Translations under genes and position numbers: made by a program | The notes under the pieces: model-generated | The model's input: the letters and a program-made list of their open reading frames with translations, nothing else | What the model was told of the DNA's origin: nothing | Databases searched by the model: none | Part shown: one piece after another, positions 34,145 to 42,511 of the stretch | How positions within the stretch are numbered: position 1 is the first letter of the stretch | Layout of the letters: each line of letters starts with the position of its first letter | NCBI GenBank assembly: GCA_905234865.1 | Contig: CAJOJE010000006.1 | Coordinates: 1 to 64,000, forward strand | DNA from: Candidatus Gastranaerophilales bacterium | GTDB lineage: Bacteria > Cyanobacteriota > Vampirovibrionia > Gastranaerophilales > Gastranaerophilaceae | Direction: 5' to 3' | Length of the DNA stretch: 64,000 nucleotides

Positions 34145-35563
34145 ATGTACAATCCGAAATCAAATAACGCCGATGAATTTATTTCTCATGAAGAAATTTT
34201 GGCTTCACTAAAATATGCCGATGAAAATAAAAATAACGAAGAATTAATTGATACAATTTTAAAAAAAGCAAAAGAAAAAAAGGGTTTATCCCACAGAGAA
34301 GCTCTTATTCTTTTAGATTGTACGATTGAGAATAAAAATAAAGAAATTTTTCAGCTTGCAGAACAAATTAAAAAAGATTTTTACGGAAACAGGATTGTTT
34401 TGTTTGCTCCTTTATATCTTTCGAATTATTGCGTAAACGGGTGCGTTTATTGCCCTTATCACAGAGAAAATACAAACATAAGAAGAAAAAAACTTTCTCA
34501 AGATGAAATAAGAAAAGAAGTTACCGCCCTTCAGGATTTAGGGCATAAGCGCCTTGCGATTGAAGCGGGTGAGGACCCTTTAAATAATCCTATTGAATAT
34601 ATTTTAGAATCAATTAAAACCATTTACAATACAAAACACAAAAACGGTTCGATAAGACGTGTAAACGTTAATATTGCGGCAACTACGATTGAAAATTATA
34701 AAAAATTAAAAGAAGCGGGAATTGGAACATATATTTTATTTCAAGAAACTTATCATAAAGAAAATTACGAAAACCTTCACCCGAAAGGTCCGAAACATAA
34801 CTATGCTTACCATACCGAAGCTATGGACAGAGCCATGGAAGCAGGAATTGACGATGTCGGCTTAGGAGTTTTATACGGGCTTAGCCTTTACAGATATGAA
34901 CTTGTAGGAATTTTAATGCATTCTGAACATTTGGAAGCAAAATTCGGCGTCGGTCCCCATACAATTTCCGTTCCAAGAATAAAAAAAGCGGATGATATTA
35001 ACCCTGACGTTTTTGATAACGGCATTGACGATGAAACTTTTCTTAAAATTATTGCCGTTTTAAGAATTGCCGTTCCGTATACGGGAATGATAATTTCAAC
35101 AAGAGAAAACAAATCGGTTCGAGAAAGAGCACTTCATTTAGGCATAACCCAAATTTCAGGCGGCTCAAAAACAAGTGTGGGCGGATATTGGGAAGAAGAA
35201 AAGCCTGAAAATAATTCAAGTCAGTTTGATGTATCGGATACAAGAAGTTTGGATGAAGTTACAAATTGGCTTTTAAAAATGGGATACATACCGAGTTTTT
35301 GTACGGCATGTTACCGCTCGGGCAGAGTAGGCGCAGATTTTATGGAAGTTTGCAAAAAAGAAGAAATACATAATTTTTGCGGACCAAACGCAATTTTAAC
35401 CTTAAAAGAATATCTTGAAGATTACGCATCAACTGACACCAAAAAAATCGGAAACGAAATAATCGAAAAAGAATTAAACTTAATTAAAAACAAAAAATTA
35501 AAAGATAAATTGATTGAAAATTTGAACCATATTAAAGAAGGTTCAAGAGATTATAAGATTTAA
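34145..35563 (+). CDS. hydG: [FeFe]-hydrogenase maturase HydG (tyrosine lyase, radical SAM)
   Basis: HydG splits tyrosine into the CO and CN ligands of the [FeFe] hydrogenase active site. This 472-residue protein has the radical SAM cluster C-x3-C-x2-C in LSNYCVNGCVYCPYHREN. The second, C-terminal cluster has CTACYRSGRVGADFMEVC, and a BATS-like region ends with FCGPNAILTLKEYLEDY. The start is ATG 34145 after AGAGGTAA. The client hydrogenase genes are at 55106-59201, 20 kb away; HydE and HydF are not in the window. The gene is divergent from the DtxR regulator and ends at a strong terminator. Confidence 0.96.
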   Translation: MYNPKSNNADEFISHEEILASLKYADENKNNEELIDTILKKAKEKKGLSHREALILLDCTIENKNKEIFQLAEQIKKDFYGNRIVLFAPLYLSNYCVNGCVYCPYHRENTNIRRKKLSQDEIRKEVTALQDLGHKRLAIEAGEDPLNNPIEYILESIKTIYNTKHKNGSIRRVNVNIAATTIENYKKLKEAGIGTYILFQETYHKENYENLHPKGPKHNYAYHTEAMDRAMEAGIDDVGLGVLYGLSLYRYELVGILMHSEHLEAKFGVGPHTISVPRIKKADDINPDVFDNGIDDETFLKIIAVLRIAVPYTGMIISTRENKSVRERALHLGITQISGGSKTSVGGYWEEEKPENNSSQFDVSDTRSLDEVTNWLLKMGYIPSFCTACYRSGRVGADFMEVCKKEEIHNFCGPNAILTLKEYLEDYASTDTKKIGNEIIEKELNLIKNKKLKDKLIENLNHIKEGSRDYKI

Positions 35564-35580
35564 TCAATTTTAAAGCAGTC

Positions 35581-35619
35581 AAAAAAATGTCTTGAATTTT
35601 AAGTCCAAGACATTTTTTT
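35581..35619 (+). terminator. Terminator of hydG
   Basis: AAAAAAATGTCTTG (35581-35594) pairs perfectly with CAAGACATTTTTTT (35606-35619), directly downstream of the hydG stop. Confidence 0.85.
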
Positions 35620-35699
35620 AAAATAAAAGTTACATAAGTTAATATTTGTTAAGATATTTTGTTATTTTTTATTGTGTGTATTATAATTACATATTAAAA

Positions 35700-35719
35700 G
35701 ACACCGTCTAAGCGGTGTC
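35700..35719 (-). terminator. Terminator of the small INFGKG gene
   Basis: GACACCG (35700-35706) and CGGTGTC (35713-35719) form a 7-bp stem followed by TTTT on the minus strand. The 86 bases between it and the gene's stop contain two copies of TTGTTAG 20 bases apart and no gene. Confidence 0.6.
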
Positions 35720-35805
35720 AGCTATTGTTGTTAGCTTCGGGATTGTGTTGTTAGGTGTCGATAAATAATGTGTGTGTTATATGTGTTGTTAATTGCTTCT
35801 TAATA

Positions 35806-36036
35806 TTATGCGATATAGTTTAATTTTGATTGATTCAATCCTTTTTCAATACTGTAAGCTCTTGATTGAACTTGATAAAGAGAAGGAGCGACCGTTCCTA
35901 CGAACCCTGTTAATAAATTTCCTTCAACCATATTGTTTTTAACGGAAGGAGCTTGATAACCGTAATTGGTTTGAACTCCCTTACCGAAGTTTATTTTATT
36001 TGGTGTAATTTGTACATTTGCTACGGGATTTATCAT
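35806..36036 (-). CDS. Small hypothetical protein with an INFGKG motif
   Basis: This 76-residue protein begins MINPVANVQITPNKINFGKG. Short proteins with an early I-x-F-G-(K/A) motif recur in gut Vampirovibrionia, and the 214-residue protein at 2786 also starts MIN. The middle has a short hydrophobic stretch (NLLTGFVGTVAPSLYQV), and the tail is polar. No domain or function is known to me. It has its own promoter with TTGACA-N17-CATAAT and a terminator, so it appears genuine and independently expressed. Confidence 0.75.
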   Translation of the reverse strand: MINPVANVQITPNKINFGKGVQTNYGYQAPSVKNNMVEGNLLTGFVGTVAPSLYQVQSRAYSIEKGLNQSKLNYIA

Positions 36037-36110
36037 TTTTCTATTTTTTATTCTCTTACTTGTTTTTCTCTCTACAAAAGTGTTTATAAAACACTTAATC
36101 TTTATACTTG

Positions 36111-36140
36111 TATTATGTACCTAATAAATTTATTTGTCAA
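36111..36140 (-). promoter_or_regulatory. Promoter of the INFGKG gene, sharing a 14-mer with the DtxR promoter
   Basis: On the minus strand TTGACA (36140-36135) and CATAAT (36117-36112) are 17 bases apart. The -10 region lies within TTAGGTACATAATA, identical to 34066-34053. The remaining gap to 36325 is AT-rich and holds the copA leader without a recognised operator. Confidence 0.55.
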
Positions 36141-36325
36141 GTGCTTTTTATATTTTTTTTATAATTAGGTTATTATTGAGTTTTAGCCGTTATAACATTT
36201 AATTTTTAAAAAGTTTTATATATTTAGTGTAATTTTAACAATAAAATTTATATACGGCATGCTTTAAATAACAAACAACTCTTCATGGTAAAATTTATAT
36301 AAAATTTATTTTAAGCAAGGTAATT

Positions 36326-38731
36326 ATGATAGAAAAATTCGATATAGAAGGTATGAATTGCGCCGCATGCGCTCTTAGAATAGAAAAAACCGTATCAAAA
36401 CTTGATTTTGTAAAAGCCGTAAGCGTGAGTCTTATAAATAATTCAATGACGGCAGAATTTGACGGTAACGTTGAAGATATAATAAATGCCGTAAACAATG
36501 CAGGTTATAGAGCTTATATAAAAAATTCACCTTTAAAAAATAAAAATGACGATTTTCAAAATTTAAAAAGGAAAACCGCACTAAATTTTGTTTTTTCAAT
36601 TCCTCTTTTATACCTGTCTATGGGATGTATGTTAAAGTTGCCTTTTTATAAATTATTTGAAGAACATATTTTAATGTCTTCTTTTATACAACTTATTTTG
36701 TTATTAATAATTATATATATTAATTTAAACGTTATCAAAAGCGGAATAAAAAGTTTATTCAAATTAACTCCCGATATGAATTCGCTTATTTCTTCGGGGG
36801 TAATTTCTTCCTTAATTTACGGAATTTATGTTTTATTAAAATCATTTTTTTACAAATTATACGGAATGCCTTATTTTGAAATTTTAAACTCAAATACGTT
36901 TTTTGAAAGCGGCGGAATGATTTTAACTTTTGTTTCTTTGGGAAAAACTATGGAAGCCAAGGCAAAATTTAAAACATCGAATTTAATTTTAGAATTAAAT
37001 AACTTAACGCCAAAAAACGCAAATATTTTATTAAACGGAAACGAAGAAAAAATTCCCGTAGAAAAAATAAAAGCAAAAGATATTTTGATTGTAAAAGAAG
37101 GAGATTACATCCCGACAGACGGAGTAATTATCGAAGGAAACGCTTTAATCGACGAATCATATTTAACGGGCGAGAGTATTCCCGTATATAAAAAAGAAAA
37201 AGATGAAGTTTTATCCGGTACAATAAATACAAGCGGATATTTCAAAATGAAAGCAAACAAAATTATACAAGATACGGTTTTATCAAAAATTATAAAATTA
37301 ACCGAATCTACTCTTGAAAATAAACCCCCTATTCAAAAAATCGCCGATAAAATTATTTTTATTTTTGTACCCGTCGTAATTTTATTATCTTTTATGACAT
37401 TTTTGTTTTGGATAATTTTTACGAAAAATTTTGAACTCGGATTGAGTTACGGAATATGTACTCTTGTAATTTCCTGTCCATGCGCTTTAGGGCTTGCAAT
37501 TCCCGTTTCAATCACCGTTGGTATGGGAGTTGGCGCAAAATCGGGTATTTTATTTAAAAATTCCGATATTCTTGAAAAGTCGGAAAAAATTGATACCGTT
37601 GTTTTTGATAAAACGGGAACTTTAACAAAAGGAAAAATTACGATAGATAAAATTTATGAGGATAAATTAAATAAAAATGAAATATTAAAATTATCCGCTT
37701 CAATAGAACAATTTTCAAACCACCCTTACGCTCTTGCAATTAAAAACAAGTATAGCGGAGAAATTTACCCCGTTTATGATTTTTTACAAACTCAAGGGCT
37801 TGGAATAGAGGGTATTATAAATGATAAAAAATATTTTATCGGGAACAAAAATTATGTTCAAAAACAAAATATCACAATTTTGGATGATAATTTTGAGGGT
37901 ATTTATTTAACGGATGAAGAAAATATCTTAGGGAGAATTTCTTTTTCGGATGAAATAAAAGAAGAAGCAAAAGATGTTATTCAAAAGTTATTAAGTATGA
38001 ATAAAGAAGTTATTATGCTGACAGGCGACAATGACAATTCCGCAAATAAAACGGCTCTGAAAATCGGAATTAAAAATGTTATCTCAAATGTTTTACCCGA
38101 TATGAAAAATTATGAAATCAAAAAATTAAAAGAAGAAAATAAAAAAGTTTTAATGATAGGAGATGGCATAAACGACGCTCCCGCACTTGCCAAAGCGGAT
38201 ATTTCCGTTTCTTTTAATACGGGAAGTGACATTGCAATTTGTACATCAGATATTATTTTAATCAAAAATGATTTATATAACATTATAAATGCTATTAATT
38301 TAAGCGGGCTTATATATAAAAACATTAAACAAAATCTTTTTTGGGCACTTTTTTACAATATAATTTTTATTCCCGTTGCAATGGGAGTATTTACGCCGTT
38401 TAACATAAAGTTGACATCCGATATATCAGCACTTTTAATGAGTTTAAGTTCATTGTTTGTCGTACTTAACGCACTTAGAATAAACAATTTTAAACCGATT
38501 AAAAAGGAGGAAAATATGAAAAAGGAAATTCTTATTGAAGGAATGATGTGCAATCATTGCGTGTCTTTTATAAAAGAAAACCTTTTAAAAGAAAGTTATA
38601 CAAAAAATGTTGAAATTAGTCTTGAAAATAAAAAAGTCATAATTGAATTAAATCAAGAAGTTGATGATAGTATAATAAAAAATCTTATTGAAAAAATCGG
38701 ATATAAGGTTATTGAAATTAAGAAAATATAA
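36326..38731 (+). CDS. copA: Copper-translocating P1B-type ATPase with an extra C-terminal HMA domain
   Basis: This 801-residue P-type ATPase exports monovalent copper. The N-terminal metal-binding domain has GMNCAACALR (C12, C15). The membrane CPC is C384-P385-C386 in ISCPCALGLAIP. The phosphorylated aspartate is D428 in DKTGTLTKG. The HP locus is SNHPYAL, and the hinge is GDGINDAPALAKAD. Unusually, residues 731-801 are a second HMA domain (EGMMCNHCVSF) that looks like a complete CopZ chaperone fused behind the last helix. Bacterial CopA proteins normally carry HMA domains only at the N-terminus. The junction contains a ribosome-binding site and ATG, described separately. The start ATG has AAGGTAA upstream. 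Confidence 0.95.
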   Translation: MIEKFDIEGMNCAACALRIEKTVSKLDFVKAVSVSLINNSMTAEFDGNVEDIINAVNNAGYRAYIKNSPLKNKNDDFQNLKRKTALNFVFSIPLLYLSMGCMLKLPFYKLFEEHILMSSFIQLILLLIIIYINLNVIKSGIKSLFKLTPDMNSLISSGVISSLIYGIYVLLKSFFYKLYGMPYFEILNSNTFFESGGMILTFVSLGKTMEAKAKFKTSNLILELNNLTPKNANILLNGNEEKIPVEKIKAKDILIVKEGDYIPTDGVIIEGNALIDESYLTGESIPVYKKEKDEVLSGTINTSGYFKMKANKIIQDTVLSKIIKLTESTLENKPPIQKIADKIIFIFVPVVILLSFMTFLFWIIFTKNFELGLSYGICTLVISCPCALGLAIPVSITVGMGVGAKSGILFKNSDILEKSEKIDTVVFDKTGTLTKGKITIDKIYEDKLNKNEILKLSASIEQFSNHPYALAIKNKYSGEIYPVYDFLQTQGLGIEGIINDKKYFIGNKNYVQKQNITILDDNFEGIYLTDEENILGRISFSDEIKEEAKDVIQKLLSMNKEVIMLTGDNDNSANKTALKIGIKNVISNVLPDMKNYEIKKLKEENKKVLMIGDGINDAPALAKADISVSFNTGSDIAICTSDIILIKNDLYNIINAINLSGLIYKNIKQNLFWALFYNIIFIPVAMGVFTPFNIKLTSDISALLMSLSSLFVVLNALRINNFKPIKKEENMKKEILIEGMMCNHCVSFIKENLLKESYTKNVEISLENKKVIIELNQEVDDSIIKNLIEKIGYKVIEIKKI
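38516..38731 (+). CDS. CopZ-like copper chaperone nested in frame at the 3' end of copA
   Basis: Inside the ATPase frame, AAGGAGG at 38503-38510 sits 6 bases before an in-frame ATG at 38516. Translation from there gives a 71-residue protein with GMMCNHCVSFIKENLL and the beta-alpha-beta pattern of Atx1/CopZ. Its size is that of free CopZ (about 69-72). No stop codon separates it from copA, so two products are possible: the fused 801-residue ATPase and a separate chaperone. It may be the relic of a normal copA-copZ pair whose stop codon was lost. Confidence 0.55.
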   Translation: MKKEILIEGMMCNHCVSFIKENLLKESYTKNVEISLENKKVIIELNQEVDDSIIKNLIEKIGYKVIEIKKI

Positions 38732-38842
38732 ATATCGCTTTTTTTCATTAACATAAGTTTAAAAAGCGTTTAATTTATTTGCAAACGGGGATTTTTTTTA
38801 TTAAACTTTATTGATATACGGATATTTAGGGGAGGTTATAAG

Positions 38843-40234
38843 ATGATTGCTTTAGAAAAAACTATTACCGACGAAAAAATTCAATTAACGGATAATGAAT
38901 ACTCTTCTTGGGGGGATACCGTTCATTATTCAAACAATCCGAAAGTTTTCAGAGGCTGCGACGGTTCGTATATGTTTGATTCTAAAGACACACCTTACCT
39001 TGATTTGCAAATGATGTATTCGGCTTGTAATTTCGGATACAAAAACAGAAGAATAACGGAAGCCGTTATCAACCAATTAAACACCTTACCTCAATTAACA
39101 CCTAAATTTTTACACCAATATAAAGCCTTGCTCTCTGAAAAAATGTCTAAAATCATTGAAAAAAGATTTCATGAAAAAGGAAGAATGCACTATAATGTAG
39201 GCGGTGCGCAAGTTAATGAAGATGCTATAAAAATCGTCAGAAACTATACAAAAAGACAAGGTTTCTTTGCTTTTGAAGGCGGATACCATGGAAGAACAAT
39301 CGCTACAACCTGCCTCACATCAAGTTTCAGATACAGAGAAAGATACGGTCATTTCGGCGACAGAGCATATTTTGTTCCGTTCCCGTATTGTTTCAGATGT
39401 CCTTACGGCATGAATTGCGAAACTTGCAACCATTTCTGTGTCAAACAATTTGCAAGACAATTTGAATCGGAATACAAAACAATTTATGACCCGAAAACAG
39501 GCGAATGTGAATATAAAGCATTCTACGCAGAACCGATTTTGGGAACAGGCGGATATATTAACCCTCCCGAATGGTATTTCAAAGAATTAAAACAAATTTT
39601 GGATGAACATGGAATTATGCTCGTTATTGACGAGGTTCAGATGGGTATGTTCAGAACGGGTAAACTCTGGGCAATCGAAAACTACGACGTTGTTCCCGAT
39701 GTTATGACGTTTGCAAAATCAATCACAAACGGAATGAATCCCTTAGGCGGTTTGTGGGCAAAAGAAAAATATATTGCGCCTGATGTATTTGTTCCGGGCA
39801 GCGCACATTCAACTTATTGTTCTAACCCAATCGGTATCAGAGCGGCTCATGAAGTTATGAGTATCGTTGAAGAAGACGAAACAATGCTTGAAAGAGAAAT
39901 ACCGAGAAAATCGGCAAGGTTTACCGAAGGCTTAAATTACTTAAAATCAAAATATGATGAAGTGGGTGATGTAGGCGGTATTGGTTTTGCTTTAAGAATT
40001 GAATTAACCGAAAAAGACGGATTTACCCCGAATAAAGCTCTTTGCGACGCTATGCAGGAAGAAGGCTTAAAAGGAGATTTGTCATACAGAGGCAAAAAGT
40101 GCGGTCTTGTGCTTAATAACGGAGGGTTCTACAAAAATATCATTACTCTTGTTCCGCAGCTTTATATTACGGATGAAGAAATTGATATGGCAATTGAACT
40201 TATGGATCAGCTTCTTACAAGGTTGACAAAATAG
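38843..40234 (+). CDS. Class III PLP-dependent aminotransferase with a cysteine-rich insertion
   Basis: This 463-residue fold-type I, class III aminotransferase resembles the 4-aminobutyrate/ornithine group. Features are the N-terminal YSACNFGYKNRRITEAV, the cofactor phosphate loop YNVGGAQVNEDAIK, the HGRT of YHGRTIATT, the DEVQMGMFRTG motif with the PLP-ring aspartate, and the PLP lysine in TFAKSITNGMNPLGG. The stretch FRCPYGMNCETCNHFC carries four closely spaced cysteines in a loop. Comparable insertions occur in some archaeal-type enzymes and may bind zinc. The following hydrolase start overlaps its stop by one base, so the two are coupled. The substrate is unknown. Confidence 0.88.
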   Translation: MIALEKTITDEKIQLTDNEYSSWGDTVHYSNNPKVFRGCDGSYMFDSKDTPYLDLQMMYSACNFGYKNRRITEAVINQLNTLPQLTPKFLHQYKALLSEKMSKIIEKRFHEKGRMHYNVGGAQVNEDAIKIVRNYTKRQGFFAFEGGYHGRTIATTCLTSSFRYRERYGHFGDRAYFVPFPYCFRCPYGMNCETCNHFCVKQFARQFESEYKTIYDPKTGECEYKAFYAEPILGTGGYINPPEWYFKELKQILDEHGIMLVIDEVQMGMFRTGKLWAIENYDVVPDVMTFAKSITNGMNPLGGLWAKEKYIAPDVFVPGSAHSTYCSNPIGIRAAHEVMSIVEEDETMLEREIPRKSARFTEGLNYLKSKYDEVGDVGGIGFALRIELTEKDGFTPNKALCDAMQEEGLKGDLSYRGKKCGLVLNNGGFYKNIITLVPQLYITDEEIDMAIELMDQLLTRLTK

Positions 40235-41061
40235 TGGCACTTGATTTTAAATTAATACACAAAAATTCCGATACAAAATGTGCGGTTTTACTTTTTCATG
40301 GATTAACGGGAAGTCCTTTTGAATTGAAAAAGTACGGTACGTTTTTGTACAATAACGGTTATGACGTTTACGCAGATTGTCTGCCCGGGCATGGAGATAA
40401 ATTTGATGAAATTTATACCGTAAAATATCAAGACTGGCTTAAATTTGCTTACAAAAAATTTGAGTTTTTAAAAGAAAAATACGACGATGTTTTTGTGTCG
40501 GGGTTATGTTTAGGGGCGGTTATTGCTCTTGGCGTGGGTATTAAATATAAAAACGAAGTAGCAGGCGTCATTTCTCTTTCGACAACATTGTTTTTGGACG
40601 GCTGGAGGCTTCCTTGGTATAGTTTTTTAATGCCCGTCGCATTATCTACTTTAATAAGATTTTATTACAGTTACCCCGAATGCGAACCGCATGGCATTAA
40701 AAACGAAAAAGTAAGAAGTATAATTAAAAAATTATTGGAAAAAGGCGATGTCGGAATGAACGATTTTCCGATGACGGGAATTTACGAATTGGTAAAATTA
40801 TCAAGCAAAGTAAGAAAATATTTATCCGAGTTTACTTGCCCTATTTTATTAATACATTCCAAAGAAGATGACCTCACAAGTACAAAATCGGCAGAAACGG
40901 TATATTCTAAAATAAAGTCGCAAGATAAAGAAAAAGTAATCTTAAATAACAGTTATCATATGGTTTTATACGATAACGAAAAAGATTTTGTATATGAAAA
41001 ATCGGCAGAATTTATCAAGCAACATACAAGCATTCAATACGAGGTGCCCGTATGTTGTTAA
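40234..41061 (+). CDS. Alpha/beta hydrolase (carboxylesterase/monoacylglycerol lipase-like) with a cysteine elbow
   Basis: This 275-residue alpha/beta hydrolase resembles Est30/EstD-type carboxylesterases: HGLTGSPFELKKYG forms the oxyanion loop, CLPGHGDKFDEI the following turn, LIHSKEDDLTS the acid and NNSYHMVLYDNE the histidine. The nucleophile elbow reads SGLCLGAVIALG, so the usual serine is replaced by cysteine, as in dienelactone hydrolases. The start is GTG 40234, overlapping the aminotransferase stop by one base. It is probably cytosolic. The cysteine may alter specificity toward activated esters or thioesters; this is inference. Confidence 0.85.
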   Translation: MALDFKLIHKNSDTKCAVLLFHGLTGSPFELKKYGTFLYNNGYDVYADCLPGHGDKFDEIYTVKYQDWLKFAYKKFEFLKEKYDDVFVSGLCLGAVIALGVGIKYKNEVAGVISLSTTLFLDGWRLPWYSFLMPVALSTLIRFYYSYPECEPHGIKNEKVRSIIKKLLEKGDVGMNDFPMTGIYELVKLSSKVRKYLSEFTCPILLIHSKEDDLTSTKSAETVYSKIKSQDKEKVILNNSYHMVLYDNEKDFVYEKSAEFIKQHTSIQYEVPVCC

Positions 41062-41366
41062 AAATCTTTATATCGCTTGGTATTTTATTTTCAATCTCTC
41101 TTGTTTTGTACAGATTTTTTATGAAAAAAATTAAAAATTATACAACTAAAACAAGAATGGTTGCTTTAATTTGTTTGATGTTGTTTTTATATGTTTTATC
41201 GGGAATTTTAATTTTTATTATTCATCCCGATAAATTCTTATTCTTGTTATTTGCACTTTCTCCTTTCATAATAGGAAAAACAGCCGTTTATAAATACGAA
41301 AAATATTATACTTTTATTCAGATTTTAATTATTGTAATAAGTGCATTTTATGCATCGGGAATTTAA
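41052..41366 (+). CDS. Small membrane protein of unknown function
   Basis: This 104-residue protein has three to four predicted membrane helices (LLKIFISLGILFSISLVLY, ALICLMLFLYVLSGILIFII, FLFLLFALSPFIIG, and a final FIQILIIVISAFYASG). It overlaps the upstream hydrolase by 10 bases and precedes the next gene by 4 bases. GAGGTG precedes its ATG. No family was recognised. Confidence 0.7.
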   Translation: MLLKIFISLGILFSISLVLYRFFMKKIKNYTTKTRMVALICLMLFLYVLSGILIFIIHPDKFLFLLFALSPFIIGKTAVYKYEKYYTFIQILIIVISAFYASGI

Positions 41367-41370
41367 TTGT

Positions 41371-42312
41371 ATGAAAAAATTAATTATATTAATTTTACTG
41401 TTCGCTAATATTTTTTCTCTCCCCGTTTGTGCAAAAAACGCTAAAACTTATACCGATAAAATTAATATAATCGACAATTTTAATACGGAAATTATTCAAC
41501 CCGAAACGATAGGTTTTAAAACAAGACACAGTATGATTTTAAATAACACCGCAATACCGAAAAATTCAACGGTAAACCTTGAAGTTATAAGGTTTCAAAA
41601 AGAAAAAAGGTGGCACAGGGCAGGTTTTATTTTATGTAAATTAAAAAGTTATCAAAAACAAAATTCTCGTATTGTTGATGTTTCCGATAAAAATATATAT
41701 TTAGAAATAAGAAAATACGAAAAAATAAACCCGATTAAAGCGGCTTGGACGGGAATAGAAATAGCAGGCGGTTCGGTTGCTTCCGTTTTTCTTCCCGGGT
41801 GTGACGTTGCGTATTTTTTCTTAAAAGGGCTTATTTTTAGAGATAAAACAAAAAATGTTTTCTTGTCAGGGGTATCTTCCGCATACGATAATTCAATATT
41901 TTGGTTTCCGCAAAAAGGAAAACCGATTGATTTAAAAATAAATGAACCTATCCGATTAAAAGTAATAAATTCCTACAAAGCAGCGTATATTAAAAATAAG
42001 ATTGATACGGAAAATAATAAAATTTGTTTTAAAAAAGATTTAAAAGCAGTTAAAAAAGTAATTAAAAACGAAGAAAAAATCGCAGAAAATATCGAAAAAG
42101 AATTTAATGAATTAAAAGATAAAGAATTAGAACTTGCAAAACTTTCTCTTGAAAAAGAAATTAATACCGTAAATAAAATAAAAGAAGATAACCATAAATT
42201 ACAAAAACAAATAAAAGAAGCGGAATTGTCGGCAATTAAAACAATGATAAAATATGAAAAACTTGCAAAAAAAGCAAGAGAAACGGAATTTGCGGCAGCG
42301 GCAAAAATTTAA
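41371..42312 (+). CDS. Exported protein with a C-terminal coiled coil
   Basis: This protein of about 313 residues starts with a signal peptide (KKLIILILLFANIFSLPVCA, cleavage near CAKNA). The middle domain is beta-rich with no recognised family and includes a hydrophobic patch around IAGGSVASVFLPGCDVAYFF that may contact the membrane. From about 215 to the end it is a highly charged coiled coil rich in lysine and glutamate (EKIAENIEKEFNELKD). It probably acts in the periplasm. It is the last gene of the operon started by the aminotransferase. The start is ATG 41371; the upstream ATGs lack ribosome-binding sites. Confidence 0.7.
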   Translation: MKKLIILILLFANIFSLPVCAKNAKTYTDKINIIDNFNTEIIQPETIGFKTRHSMILNNTAIPKNSTVNLEVIRFQKEKRWHRAGFILCKLKSYQKQNSRIVDVSDKNIYLEIRKYEKINPIKAAWTGIEIAGGSVASVFLPGCDVAYFFLKGLIFRDKTKNVFLSGVSSAYDNSIFWFPQKGKPIDLKINEPIRLKVINSYKAAYIKNKIDTENNKICFKKDLKAVKKVIKNEEKIAENIEKEFNELKDKELELAKLSLEKEINTVNKIKEDNHKLQKQIKEAELSAIKTMIKYEKLAKKARETEFAAAAKI

Positions 42313-42511
42313 AATTTTTACAATTTAATTACGACTTGTTTTTTTAAATAATTATATTGCTATATTAAGCTAAAATTACTTTATATTCGGTTACAATGTC
42401 ATATCAGATTTTTTTAATTCGGATTTTTAAAACACAAAAAAGATTTCAAACCCCAATTTTAACGACTTTGACCGTAATTAACGTATTTGTCGGTTTTTAT
42501 AAATACAAATA
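42313..42511. other. Intergenic region between convergent genes, no gene seen
   Basis: An AT-rich stretch of about 200 bases. Neither strand has a credible frame and no strong hairpin terminator was found, which is unusual between convergent genes. Confidence 0.4.
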
